DNA from: Rusavskia elegans
Taxonomy: Eukaryota; Ascomycota; Lecanoromycetes; Teloschistales; Teloschistaceae
DNA: 64,000 nucleotides
NCBI GenBank assembly: GCA_011316305.1
Contig: SAUG01000088.1
Location: 35,059-99,058 of the forward strand
Direction: 5' to 3'
Position numbers and translations under genes: made by a program. Below, one piece after another: positions 24,106-38,605 of this stretch. A model generated the notes under the pieces. The model was given only the letters and a program-made list of their open reading frames with translations, made no database searches and was not told the DNA's origin. Position 1 is the stretch's first letter. Every line of letters starts with the position of its first letter.

Positions 24106-27100
24106 TATTATTATATTAGTAAAGATTCTAAAAGATATATAAATTATATAAAATAATTATATTAACTTTATTAACTAGATTATATTAAAGAAAAGCAGCC
24201 TATTATAGTTAATAGTAAACTATAAAATATTAAAATATTAGAATAAAAAGAAAATTCTATAGATTCGCTTTTATCTATCGATTTAGATTTTTTTATCGAT
24301 ATAGCTTTTAAATAAATTATCCTATCCGATAAATTTTAGCTAATTAATAACATTTTCAGTTTCTTTTAATAGAACTATTATAGAGCTTTTTAATAGTTTA
24401 CTAAATTTATTTTAGATTTTTAAATATTTTCTAAAATAGAATAATCTTTCTATTTAATTAGATAACTCTAACTATTTTATTATAGAATCTTTTTAACTAT
24501 AAAGGTATTTTCTTTCTATATTTCGAAATTAAATATCTAAAATAATAGCGTTTCGGAATCGGCTAGTTATAAAAAAGATATATAAAAAACCGAGTAGTAT
24601 ACTTTAATATTTTTAAATAAATCGAGTTTAAAATTTTAAAGTCTTTAAATTTCTCTAATTAAAAATAGTTCGATTTTAATATAGTTAAATTTATTATTTA
24701 AAATTTTTATTTTTAGATTTTTTATAAAAAGATATACTTTATTTCTTTTTTTTAGCTAAAATACTATTTTTCGCTTTTTATTTTAGTAATTATCCGAATA
24801 TTTTTATATTTATAGAATATTTCTATAGATTTTTTTCTAGATATTAATTTTTTAAATCGCTGATTCTATTAATAAATATAGTAGCGGTTATATAAATAGA
24901 TTCCGATATTTTTAATTATTAGTATAAAATAGTATTTCTTTTATAATATTTAATTTTTTTATATTAAACACTAATTATATTAATAATAGAAATAAAAGTT
25001 AATTATTTTAAATATTATTAATATAGTATTTAAGATATTGTTTTAAAATTTCGTTAATACGTTCTATTTATCTAACCGTTATTAAATAGAAAGCTATTAA
25101 TATTTTTAATTTAATACTAAATAGAAAAATAAAGATTTTCTAATAGTTTAAAATAAAAAATTAATTTCTATTATTTATTAATACTTCCGACAATCTGTAA
25201 TATTAAAATAGTCGATCTAAAATAATTAATCTAGATTATTCTATTATAAAGTCTTTTTATAATAGAATTATATAGATATAATTTATAAACCTATCTATTA
25301 TATTAAATAATAAATTATATTCTATATTTATTATTAGATTTTTCGATTTCGGGAACTTAATAATAAAATTTAATATAATTTCCTTTTATAGTAAATCCGG
25401 TAATTTCTAATACTAAATTTTATTATAATAAATTTATATACTATATTTATTTTACTAATAGTTAAATTACTTTTAAATATATATTTTAATATATTATTTT
25501 ATTTCAGAAGATTAGTAATATTACTATAAAAACTATATTATTTTTATTATATTTTAAGATTTTTATAGTATTTTATTATAGTATTTTTTAATATATTTAT
25601 AAATTTTATTATCTAGTATTTATAGTTTTCTTTTTTTTAATTAAAAATTATTTCTAGTCGTTTTTAAATATACTTAATATAATATTTATTTTATATTAAT
25701 TAACTAATAGTAATCTATTTTTATTAATTTCAAAAATACTATTATTAAAAATTTCTTTTATCTTTTTATAATTATTTTTTCGATTTAAAATATCTATTTT
25801 TCTATTTTCTTTATCTAAAATATAGTATATTTTAAATCTATATTAACCGAAGAATTTAAAATATTATATTTATCTTCTATTAAATTTTTTTATTATTAAA
25901 AAATATAGAATATTTTTATAATTTATAAAAATTATTAATTCTAGTAATTATTCGGTATATATTTTCTAGTATTCTAGAATAGCTACTATAACTAGTAATT
26001 TTTTATTATAGATATTATAGTTCTATTCTACTATCGATAATTTCTTTAATATATATACTACCGGATATTATTTACGATTATATTATTATAAAAATAATTT
26101 ATTTATAATTAGATCTAATAAATTTATTTCTATTTTTAATATTTTTTAGATGAAATATTTTAAATACTAGATTTTTTATATATTTATTTTTAAAATTTTT
26201 AAATATTTATTATTTTCTTTCCTTCTATAATTATTCTATAGTATTTTTTATTATAATTATTAAAATAAAAGTTCTTTTAAAATAGTTTTTTATAAAGTTT
26301 TAATTATAATTTATATATCCGAATAAAATTTCGATTTTTTTAATATTTATCGGTATTTTTCATTCTATAATAGTTTTTAGTTTACTAGAGAATATATATA
26401 ATCTATTTTACTTTATAATAAAATTTAGAAAGTTAATTTTTTTTTTATAGAATTTATATTTTTCTAATTTAAAATATAAATTTTTTTTTATATATATTTA
26501 TAAATATTATTAATATATTATATATATTTTTTAAATTTTAAAAAAAAAACTAAAATATTATTAAAGTAGATTATAATAAATATATCTAGATATTTTTTAA
26601 ATATATTATTATTTATATTTTAATAGATTATCGAAATATTTATAAATTCGAATAATATAATTATATATTTATAATAACCGTATTTTATATAAAAAGCTAT
26701 TTTCTATTTCTTTCTAACTTTTATTTATATAAAATTATATATTTTTCGAAAATTAAATTTTATAAAATATTTTATTTTAGAAAATCGATTTTAAAATTTA
26801 CTAATATTTAATAGTAGATATTAGTTTTTAATTATAATATTATTTAACTTTCGGTAATTAATATATAAATAGAATAGTCCGTTTTTTTTAAATATAAAAA
26901 GGATCGGATATTCTATTAGTAATTAAAATTTTTTAATAAATTTTTTTTTTATATTTTTATTTAAATATTTATAGAATATTTCGAATTCTATTATAAATAA
27001 TAGATAGATAAATCTAAATATAGATTATTTATCTAATTTTAATCGAATTTTATATTTCTATAATTAATATTTAAATAGTATTTTTAAAGTTACTTTTTTT

Positions 27101-29498
27101 CGAAATAAATTTATTTAATTTTTATATTTATTTAGAACTTATTTTAATATATTTTTTTTTTAACTTTTTATTAAATAATATAGGGTTTTTAAAAGGTTTA
27201 TAATTTCTTTTTCTATTTCTATTTTATTAATTTAGTTAACTTTTACTAGTATTTAATGAATCGGACCTAAATAATATTTAATTATTATTTTTTAAAATTA
27301 TAAATTTATATTTTATATTTTATTTTTTATTTATTTAAAATGACTATTTTAATATAGATTCAATATTTTCTATATAGGAATATTATTTAAAATTAAATAT
27401 TCTTTTTTTCTAGTCTATAACTAGATTATAATCTTTTAATTAAAAAATTTTGAATATAATTTCGTAGCTAGCTATCTAAATAATATTAAATTAAAGTTTT
27501 TTTTAATACTAGTTAATTATTATTTAGAATAGTATTATTTTTTCTATAATTTTTCTATTTCTATTTAATATTTTATTTCTATCGATAACTATTAAATTAT
27601 ATAGATCTTTTTTTTTTTAATTTAAAAGAATTTTTTCCTTTTAACTAAATTTTCCGAAATAAAATTTCCGGTTATATCTAAATTAATAAATATTTTAACT
27701 TTATATAATTAGTTATTAGATTTTATAATTATTTTCATTTCGAATATATATATATAGTTAAATAAATTTTATTATTTTTTCCGGACTATATAATTATACG
27801 TTTATATTATATTTATTATTATTAAAATTTTTTTTTTTTAAATTATTATTTATATTTTTTTATTTTCTATTTTAATAATTTACTTACTAAATATATCTAT
27901 AGAATTTCTAATTAAAAATTCTATTTTTTTTCTACTATTTATAATATATTTAAAATAATTATAAATATTATAATTTCCGATTTCTATAGATATTATAAAA
28001 ATATATCGATATAATTTTAATAAATACTATTCTATTCTTTTTTTTTTTATAAATTCCGTAATTATTATTATAGTAGGCGGTCTAATTAAATAGTATATAT
28101 TTATTTTTTATTATTATATTTTTTTATTATAATATCGGTTTAGATATAATTATATCTTTAAAAATATTACTTTCTAGTTTTTTCTCTAATATATTGACGA
28201 TATTATTTACTTTTTAATTATATTTATTATTCTTTAGATATTCGTCGCTGATATATATTTTAGAAACGTTTTTAAATTCTTTTTTTACTATTTTTTTATT
28301 ATAAAAGGTCTGAAGATATACTGATCGAATATCTTCTATTATAGTTATCTATTTAAAGGCGGTTTTTCTTTTAATTAATTTCGTTAATATTCGTAGAAAA
28401 ATATTATTTATTATAATTTCCTATAGTATTTTATTATTTTCTATAAATATTAATTCTTTATTTAAATTAGTTTTCTAGAGTTTAGAACTACTATTATTAT
28501 TTTTTAAAATAATTTTATATTAGTTTTTAGATTTTTCTAATATAATATTAAATTATTATCGTAATATTTTCTTTAATTAATATTTTTTTATAAAATAGTC
28601 TAGTTTACTATAATTATAGTATATTTTAGAGTTTTTATTTCTTTTACTATTTCTAGGATTTTCCTTTTTATATTATTATTATATAGAGTCTAGTTCTATT
28701 AATATTATTTTAAAATAACTATTTCCGGACTATTTTTTATTTAGATACTATTTTTTATAGAACTATTTCGAATAATATTTTATATTACTTTATTATCTAC
28801 TATTATAGCGGTTTTTTTTTATTTTATTTATATAATTTATTATTAATACCGATAGATATTTTAATTAGATTATTTAGAATATTATATATTCGACTATTAT
28901 ATATAAATTTATCTTTTATTTATTTCATAAATTTTTATCTAAATATTAGATATAGGATATTATTATTCTATTTTTTTAATAATATCTATTCTTTAAATTA
29001 TATAATATTATTAGATATTATACTTTTTTATTAAAGATATTAAATAAAATATTTAATAGTTTAGATTTCGTTTAAAATTTCGAAAATTAATAAATAGTTT
29101 TTTTAAATTTTATAAATTATATAAAAATATATTTATTATATTTATTATTATCTATATACTAATAAAGAAAAGATTTTATCTAATATTAGATTTGTTTTAG
29201 AAAATAGAATATAGTAAAAAGAGTTTTTTTTTTTAGATAAAGAATAAAATATAAAATATATATCTAATTATATAAACTAATCTTCTAAATTATTATAATC
29301 TCTGTAGTATTTAACGGCTTTATTAATTTTAATATTATAAAAGCGTTCGTTAATAAAAGTAATACTTTTATTTTTATTATTATTTTTTATCTAGATTTTT
29401 TTTTTTTTTAGATTCGGACTATTTAGCTATATAGTTAAAATTATTTAAAATAGAGATTTAATATTAATCTATAATAGATATTCCAAAAACATTTAAAA

Positions 29499-29973
29499 TA
29501 TTATAAAACTATCGAAAGGATTTTAATATTTCTAAAAATTTATTAGATTTATTAATATATCTATTAACGAAAATATAATAGATAGTTTTTTTAAATATAG
29601 AAAAATAAATTAGTTTAATTACTAGAATAGTATATAGCGATAACTAGTATATTAAATACGAGCTATAAAGATATCGAATCCAGAATCTATATAAATAAAT
29701 AAAATCCTCTACTATTAAGATTATTTATTAATTAAAATAACTGAAATAGTTCTATTCTATAATACTTATTTACTAAAACTACTAAAATTAAAATATTTGT
29801 AATATTTATTTACTAAAACTACTAAAATTCAAATATTAAAACTACTAAAATAATTTTTAGTTCTAATATCTAGACTATTTTATATAGCTTTATCTATCGA
29901 AACGTAATAGAAAATCTAGCGTTATACTAAATACTACTACGTTTTCGGAAATACGCCGTCTGTATTTATAATA
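29499..29973 (-). repeat. 5' LTR of Gypsy copy B
   Basis: It is a direct repeat of 23,099-23,550. On the plus strand it begins TATTATAAAACT and ends TTTATAATA. Confidence 0.82.
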
Positions 29974-30060
29974 GTTAGATTAAAATCTAATTCGATTCGG
30001 CCGGGTTTTAAATCCGAGTTAGTTAATTCGATCTAACTCGAAAAAACGCTAGAAATTAAT

Positions 30061-30509
30061 TATTATAAATACGGGCGGCGTGCTTTAAAAAACGTGATAA
30101 TATTTAATACAGCGCTGGATTTTCTATTACGCCTCGACAGGTAAAGATATACGAGATAATTAAAATATTAATATTAAAAAGTATCTTAGCGTTATTAGTA
30201 AATAAATACTATAAAAATTTTACTTTTAGTAATTTTAGTAAATAAATATTTTAAAATAAAGCTATTTTAGTTATTTTAGTTAATAAATAATTTAAATAAT
30301 AGAGGATTTTATAATCTATATAGATTTTAAACTCGATATTTTTATAGCTCGTATTTAATTTATTAGTTATCGCTATATACTATTCTAATAATTAAACTTT
30401 TTATTTTTAAATTAATTTAAATAGTTATCTATTATATTTCCGTCTATAGATTTATTAATAAATTTAATTTATTTTTAGAAATACTAGATCTTTAAATAAT
30501 TTTATAATA
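30061..30509 (+). repeat. 5' LTR of Gypsy copy C
   Basis: It starts TATTATAAATACGG and ends TTTATAATA. It is a direct repeat of 36,092-36,581 and is preceded by the target copy TTAAT. Confidence 0.85.
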
Positions 30510-33500
30510 TTATAAATATTTTTAAAATATTTATTTCAAGTTAATATTCAATTTCTAGTTTAAATAATTCTAGCTATATAGCTAAATAGTCCGAATCTAA
30601 AAAAAAGAAAATCTAGATAAAAAATAATAGTAAAAATAAAAATATTTTTTCTATTTACTAACGCTTTTATAAGATTAAAATTAATAAACCTAATAAATAT
30701 TATAGAAATTATAATAAACTAGAAATTTAATTTATATAATTAGAAATATATTTTATATTTTACTCGATATTTAAAAAAAAGAAAATATTTTTTATTATAT
30801 TTTATCTTTAAAGATAAATTTAATATTAGATAAAATCCTTCTATTATTAATATATAGATAATAATAAAGATAATAAATATATTTTTATATAATTTATAAA
30901 ATTTAAAAAAGCTATTTATAAAATCTTTAGAATTTTAAATAAAATCTAAATTATTAAATATTTATTTAATATTTTTAGTGAAAAAATATAGTATCTAACT
31001 ATATTATATAATTAAAAAAATATATACTATTAATAAAATAAAATAAAATAATAACGTTCTATATATAATATTAAAATGAAGATTTAAAAAATAAATAAAA
31101 TATAAATTTATATATAATAAACGAGTATATAATATTTTAGATAATCTATATAAAATATCTATCTACTTTACTAATAAATTATATAAATAAAATTTTAAAA
31201 AACGTTATAATAATAAACCGCGAAGTAATATAGAACGTTATTCGGAATGGCTCTATAAAAAATAATCGAAAAATAGTTATTTCTGACCGATATTAATAGA
31301 ACTAGACTTTATATTATAGCGATATAAAAGGAAAAACTTTAAAAAATAATAAAAAAAATAAAAATTCTAGAATATACTATAACTATAATAAATTAAACTA
31401 TTTTATAAAAAAGTATTAATTAAATAAAATATAATAATAATAATTTAATACTATATTAAAAAAATCTAAAAACTAGTAAAAAATAATTTTAGAAAATATT
31501 AATAATAGTTCTAAATTCTAGGAAACTAATTCGGATAAAAAATTAATATTTATAAAAAATAATAAAATACTATAGAAAGCTATAATAAATAATATTTTAC
31601 TAAAAATATAAACGGAATCTATTAAAAGAAAAACCGTTTCTAAATAGATAACTATAATAGAAAATATTCGATAAACGTATCTTTAGATCTTTTATAATAA
31701 AGAAATAGTAAAAAAAAGGTTTATAATAATCTATAAAAGATTTAAAAACGTTTATAAAATATATATTAACGACGAATATCTATAGAACGATAAATAAAAT
31801 TAAAAAATAAATAATATTATCGATATATTAGAAAAGGAATTAGGAAATAACGTTTTTAAAAATAAAATTATATCTAAACCGATATTATAATAGAAAAATA
31901 TAATAATAGAAAATGAATATATATTATTTAGTTAAACCGTCTACTATAATAATAATTATAGAATTTATAAATCGGAAAAAAAAAATCGGATAGTATTTAT
32001 TAAAACTACGCCGATATATTTCTATAATATCTATTAAAATCGAAAGTTATAATATTTATAACTTTTCCGGATATATTATATATAGTAGATATAAATATTA
32101 AAAAAAATAATAAAAAAATTAAAATTTAAAATTTAAAATTTTATAAATATATTTTATAAATAGATTATAAAAACTAGAAATATAAAAATATAAATAATAA
32201 TTTAGAAAATAATAAAATTTTATAATAATAGATATACTATAAATATATAACTTTATAATTCGGAGAAAATAATTAAATTTAGCTAGCTATATATATATAT
32301 ATATTCGAGATTAAAATAATTATTAAAATTAAAAACAGATTATAGAAAGTTAAAATATTTATCGATTTAAACGTAACCGAAGATTTTATATTAAAAGATT
32401 TAATTAGAAAAAAAAAGTTTCTTTAAATTAAAAAAAATATTTAATATAATTTAATAGTTATTAATAGAAATAAAATACTAAATAGAAATAAAAAAATAAT
32501 AATAATAATAATATTATTATAAATAATTATTAATTAGTAATAAAAAAAATTTCAGTTTAATATTATTCGGATAGTTAGCTATAAAATTATATTTAGAATT
32601 TTTTAATTAAAAGATTATAATCTAGTAATAGATTAGAAAAAAAGAGTATATAGTTTTAAATAATATTTCTATATAAAAAGTATCTAGTCTATATCGAAAT
32701 AATAATTTTAGATAAATAATAAATAGAATATAAAACGCAAATTTATAGTTTCGAAAAAAAATAACTAAAAATTATTTAAATCCGATTTATTAAATATCGA
32801 TAGAAATTAATTAGATTAATAAAATAAAGATAGAAAAAAAAATTATAAATCTTTTAAAAACTCTATATTATTTAATAAAATATTAATAAAAAATCTATTA
32901 GAAAAAATTCTAGATAAATATAAAAATTAAATAAATTTATTTTAAAAAAAAGTAACTATAAAAATACTATCTAAATATTAATTATAAAATTATAAATTTT
33001 TCTATAAATATTTAAATAAAAATATAAAAAAAAAAATTTATTAAAAAATTTTAATTATTAATAGAATATCCGATTCTTTTTATATTTAAAAAAAAAAATT
33101 TTCTATTTATATAGTAATTATTAAAAAATAAATAATATTATAATTAAAAACTAATATTTATTATTAAATATTAGTAAATTTCCGAATAGACTTTTTAAAA
33201 TAAAATATTTTATAAAATTCGACTTTTAAAAAATATATAATCTTATATAAATAAAAGCCGGAAAAAAATAAAAAATAGCTTTTTATATATAGTACGATTA
33301 TAATAAATATATAGTTATATTATTTAGATTTATAAATATTCTAGTAATCTATTAAAATATAATTAATAGTATATTTAAAAAATATCTAGAAATATTTATT
33401 ATTATTTATTTTAATAATAATATTTTAATAATATTTTTCTTTTTTTTTAAAATATTTAAAAAATATAAATAATATATTAGTAAAATTATTAAATATCTAA

Positions 33501-36091
33501 AAAAAAAGGATTTATATTTTAAATTAAAAAAAAATTACTTTTCTAGAATTTATTATAGAATATAATATATTATATATTAGTTTTAATAAATTTAAAAATA
33601 TTATAGAATAGAAAATACTAATAAATATTAAAAAAATTTAAAATTTTTTCGGATTTATTAACTATAATTGAATATTTATTAAAAACCATTTTAAAAAAGC
33701 TTTCGGTCTAATAGTTTTAATAAAAGATATTATTAAATAAAATTAGAAAAAAATAATAATAAATATTTAATGATTTTAAAAAAAAATATATAAAAAATCT
33801 AGTATTTAAAATATTTAATTTAAAGAAATTATAAAAAATAGAAATAGATTTATTAGATTTAACTATAGATATATACTTTCTAAAATAATATAATAGTAAA
33901 TTGTATCTAATAATATATCTATTAAAAAAAATATTATTAGCGGAATAGAATTATAATATCTATAATAAAAAACTACTAGCTATAATAGTTATATTAGAAT
34001 AATAGAAAATATATACTAAATAATTACTCGATTTATTAATTTTTATAGACTATAAAAATATTCTATATTATATATTAATAAAATAATTTAATAGAAAATA
34101 AATATAATAGTTTAAATTTTTTAGTTAATATAAATTTAAAATATATTATATTCTAGATAAAGAAAATAGAAAAATAGATATTTTAAATCGAAGAAATAAT
34201 TATATAAAATTGAAAATAGATTATTATTAGAATATTAATATAAAATAAATATAATACTATATATATTTAGAGATAACTAGAAATAATTTTCTATTAAAAA
34301 AGAAAAACAATAAATATTAGATAATAAAATAGATAAATATATTAAAAAATACTATAATGGAATATTATATAGATATTTAAATATAATAAAAATTATATAA
34401 CTATTATATTAGTATTACTAGTTTTCTAATATAAAAAAATAAATTAAAATATATATTAAAAAATATTTTAATTATTAGTAAAATAAATATAATATATATA
34501 TCTATTATAGAAAGATTTAGTTTTAGAAATTACCGAATTTATTATAGAAAGAAATTATATTAGATTTTATTATAAAATTTTTAAAATTTAAAGATTCGAT
34601 AAAAAATATATAATACGATTTAATATTTAATATAATTTATAAATTTATAAAATATATTTATAAATTCTATTATAAAATAATTTTATAATAAAATAATATA
34701 TATTTATTATTTTTAATCGATAATTTTAATACTATAGACTACTAGAAGTATTAATAAATAATAGAAATAAACTTTTTACTTTAAATTATTAAAAAATCCT
34801 TAATTTTCTATTTAATATAAAGTAAAAAATATTAATAACTTCTTATCCGATAATAGATAAATAGATAGAATATATTAATTAAATTTTAAAATAGTATCTA
34901 AAATATTATCTTAATAATATTTAAAATAATTAGATTTCGTTTTTATTAATAACGTAATTAGTATTTAATATAAAAAAATTAAATATAATAAAAATTACCG
35001 TTTTATATTAATAATAGAAAAAATCGGAATCTATTAAAATAACCGCTACTATATAAATTAGCAGAATTAGTAATCTAAAAAGTCGATATTTAAGAAAAAA
35101 TCTATAAAAATATTCTAAAAATATAGAAATACGTAGATAATTATTAAAATAAAAAATAAAAAATAGTATTTTTGTTAAAAAAAAGGAAATAAAGTATACT
35201 TTTTTATTAAAAACCGAAAAATAAAAACTTTAAATAAAAAATTTAACTATATTAAAATCGAACTATTTTTAATTAAAAAGATTTAAAGATTTTATAATTT
35301 CGAATTTAATTTATTTAAAGATATTAAAATATTTTCGGTATTCTATATTTTTTTTTTAAAACTAGTTTATTTTAAAATACTATTATAATAGATATTTAAT
35401 TTCGAAATATAGAAAGAAAATATTTTTATAGCTAAAAATATTCTATAATAAAAAGGTTAAAATTATTTAATTAAATAGAAAAGTTACTTTATTTCGGAAA
35501 ATATTTAAAAATCTAAAAAATATTTAGTAAACTGTTTAAAAAACTCTATAATAGTTCTATTAAAAAAAATTAAAAAAGTTATCGACTAGCCGAAATTACT
35601 AGATAGAATAATTAATTTTAAAATTATATTAATAAAAGAATTTAGATTAATAGAAAAAAATAAATCCCCGAAACTTTTTATTTATTCTAATTCTTTAATA
35701 TTTTATAGTTTTCTATTAACTATAATACGCTACTCTTCTTTGATATAATCTAATTAATAAAATAAATATTATTATTTTATATATATTTTATATAATTTCC
35801 TTTTTAACTTTTTATATTTATTTTTAAAATATTACTAATATATAGTATTTAATAGAATAAAATTATAAAAATAAATTTATTTTATATAACTAATATACTT
35901 TTCGAAACTTTTATTAATATAATAGAATTTTCCCGACTAGAAAAAGTTTTATTAAAAATATATAGCTAATATATCGATATCTAATAATAGAACTTTATTA
36001 TAACGATTTTTAATTAATAATTTTTTCTTTTATCTATAAAAAAAAAGATAGAAGATTTTTTTAGAATAAAAAATCTAAAAAAAAGATCTAA

Positions 36092-36581
36092 TATTATAAA
36101 TACGGACGGCGTACTTTAAAGAATATAGTAGTATTTAATATAACGCTAGATTTTCTATTACGCTTCGATAGATAAAGATATACGGAATAATTTAAATATA
36201 AATACTAAAAAGTATTTTAGCGGTTTTAATAAATAAATATTATAAATATTTTAATCTAGATAGTTTTAGTAAATAAATACTAAAAATACTTTAATTTTAA
36301 TAATATTTATAAATAAATATTTTAAAATAGAGCTATATTAATTATTTTAGTCAATAAATAGTATAAATAGTAAAGAATTTTATTATTTATATAGATTTTA
36401 AAATTGACGTTTTTATAGCTCGTATATAATTTATTAGTTATCGTTATATACTATTTTTGTAATCGAATTTATTTATTTTTAAATTAATTTGAATATTTAC
36501 CCGTTATATTTCGATTTATAGATATACTAATAAATCTAACCAATTTTTAGAAATATTAAATCTTCAAGTAATTCTATAATA
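36092..36581 (+). repeat. 3' LTR of Gypsy copy C
   Basis: It is about 40 bases longer than the 5' LTR because of an extra AGTAAATAAATACTA-like repeat. It ends TCTATAATA and is followed by TTAAT. Confidence 0.85.
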
Positions 36582-36586
36582 TTAAT

Positions 36587-37690
36587 ATAAAAATAAAAAG
36601 CTAATATAACTTTTATATAAATTTACTAAAAAAATTCAAATTAATTAATTACGCTAGTTTAAAAATCCGTAGTAAAACTAAAAATATTATCTAGATATAT
36701 TTTTTATACTAAATTTTTAAATAAAATATATATTAAATATATAATATAATCGAATCGGATTCGGATCGGATTACTAAAATCGAATCGAATATTCGATAAT
36801 TCGACGAAAATTCGATCCGAACCGGTTAATTTATAGATATTCGATCCGAATTTTAGCGGGTCGAATCCGGATCGGGTTATTTAATAATCCGATTCGGATA
36901 GACTGGTTACTTCGGGTCGGATTCCCGTTAAATTATTAGGAATCCGACCCGATTTTAACGGGTCGAACCGATTCGACTCGCTAAATAGTTAGATCCGAAT
37001 CGAATTCGAATTAAATCCGAATATTCGCTAAATTTTATTATTTAATTATATAATAATATAATATATTAATTAATTTATAAATAAATAAAAATTAAAAGTA
37101 ATATAATTAGGTAATATAATTAAATTAACTAGAGTCTTTCTAGTTAGCGTAGTAAATTAATTAAAAAAATTTTAAATTATTTATATAATTTTTATACTAA
37201 AATTTTACTTTTATATTGGAATTTTTCGCTAAAATCTAATTTTAGCGGATCGGATCGGGTTAGTTAACCCGAATTTAAAATTCGGTTAAATCGAATTATA
37301 TTTTAATTTAATCCGATTCAAATCGGATCGGATTAATTAATTTAAATTTAAAATCCGATCCGACGGCCAATTTAGATTATTCGGATCCGATTCCATTATA
37401 TTATATATTTGATATATTATTATATTAATAATTTAGTAAAAATAATATATCTAAATAATATATTTAGTTTTACTATTGATTTTCTAACTAGCGTTATTAA
37501 TTAATTAGAACTTTTTTAATAAATTTATATAAAAGTTATATTAGCTTTATACTTTTATACTAGTATTTAGTATTTTTTCGGATCGGGTCGAGTTAGTTAA
37601 TTTAGATTCGAAATTCGGTCGGATCGGATTAATTAATTCAATTTAAAATTCGATTCGACGATTAGAATAGATAATTTATACTATAATTTT
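36587..37690. repeat. Cluster of GGGTCGGG short-element copies
   Basis: About 36,587-36,840 is the last third of a copy whose first parts lie at 23,035-23,098 and 29,979-30,060. About 36,920-37,390 is an inverted copy of 23,718-24,105 that includes the conserved CTAGTTAGCGTAGT centre. A further end-like piece (GGATCGGGTCGAG) is at 37,575-37,680. Confidence 0.65.
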
Positions 37691-38395
37691 AACGCGTTAA
37701 TTTAATTTAAAAAGTAAAAACTTTATATAAAACTTTTATCTATTTTCTAACTTGTTAAATTGATAGAATTATTTCTATAATTTGTTCTACTATATTAAAA
37801 TACGTATTTATTTCAATAATTTTTTTATTTTTATTTATATCTATCTTTTCGACTTTTTTTTTTAATTCGTAAATTTCGATTTATAATTTTACTTTTTTTA
37901 TTATCGAAATATTATATCTATTTAAAAATTTTTATATTTATATTTTATAATCTTTTTTTTCGAGATATTCGTCTATTTAAATTTCGATTTTATATAATTA
38001 TTCGTATAATCGCTAGTATAGATTATTTGTTATCGTTAATAAAAAAACTAAAAAAATTTAAAAATTTTTTAAATATCTTCCGCTTCGACTTTAATTTTAA
38101 TTTTAGATTTTTTCTTTAGATTTTTTTCGTATTATTTCTTTTCGATTTCGTATATTTCGTAAAGTTATACGGCGCGTAACTAGTTTATTTTTACGATAGA
38201 AACGTTATTAATTAATAAATTATTTTTTAGTACAGCGAATTTTAACTTTCTATTACTAATTTTTATCGCGTATTCTAATTTCTACGAACTCGAAAAAAAA
38301 AAAATTTTAGTAAATAGAAGTTTTCTATAATGTTTCTCTCGCGCGCGATACGAAATAGACTTTAGTAGCTGTACTATATTACGCTTTTAACGACG
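37691..38395. other. Last RIP-mutated stretch before the gene-rich region
   Basis: On the minus strand, 38,300 down to 37,900 reads as Lys/Glu-rich protein-like text with few stops (for example KKKSKIKIKVEAEDI). This recalls the charged C-terminal tail of some pogo/Fot-type transposases, but that is only a resemblance. GCGCGCG occurs at 38,340. Composition changes near 38,395. Confidence 0.35.
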
Positions 38396-38605
38396 GACGG
38401 ATGCCAGCTAGTACTATAAGAGGCCTAGTACATAGCAACACTTCGTCACTTGACGCGACGTTAAGGCACCTCAGCGGTCACCCTAAACAGAATGGAAACA
38501 TCTCAATGCAGTGCACAACTGTTGCCAAGCTTTGCATAAATGGCAGGGGCGACGACAACTAAATAACCTCCAGGATGTAGGACGCTGGCGAGTCTTCTGT
38601 GAAAG

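Larger units (their letters stand above)
23099..29973 (-). mobile_element. Ty3/Gypsy chromovirus copy B, complete, RIP-inactivated
   Basis: LTRs at 23,099-23,550 and 29,499-29,973 are in minus orientation. The flanks GTTAA (23,094-23,098) and GTTAG (29,974-29,978) form a target duplication differing by one RIP-type change. The interior runs antiparallel to copy C and carries the same RT and integrase remnants. A 385-base GGGTCGGG element is nested near its 3' LTR. B is inserted in another copy of that same short element, whose halves flank it. It is non-coding because of RIP stops. Confidence 0.88.
30061..36581 (+). mobile_element. Ty3/Gypsy chromovirus copy C, complete, RIP-inactivated
   Basis: LTRs are at 30,061-30,509 and 36,092-36,581, with the target duplication TTAAT at 30,056-30,060 and 36,582-36,586. 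On the plus strand the interior shows a typical Gypsy RT (about 33,180-33,430: KYFIKFDF for the KYFTKFDL-type motif, then IRIKAG-like and YLDDIL positions decayed to YFNNNIL), integrase (about 34,500-34,900) and a chromodomain-like tail (about 35,400-35,570, NLKNIQQT matching the last helix). Frames are full of TAA and TAG. It is the same family as A, B and D and different from chromovirus F. Confidence 0.9.
1..38395. repeat. AT-rich, RIP-mutated transposon block
   Basis: The whole stretch is made of degenerate transposable elements and has no open frame of useful length on either strand. CpA and TpG are nearly absent (none in the first 360 bases) while CpG (TCGA, CCGG, TCGG) persists, as expected of RIP, which converts CpA to TpA on both strands. 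Reading frames survive only as protein-like strings broken by TAG and TAA where Trp or Gln codons once stood. No host gene was found here. The block ends sharply near 38,395, where CA and TG dinucleotides return at normal density. Confidence 0.93.

Noticed and set aside
1..38395. Idea that the AT-rich block is mitochondrial DNA or a plain AT-rich centromere repeat
   Set aside because: It contains nuclear-type LTR retrotransposons with target duplications and specific CpA loss with CpG retained. No mitochondrial genes or satellite arrays were seen. A centromeric location cannot be excluded but has no direct support.
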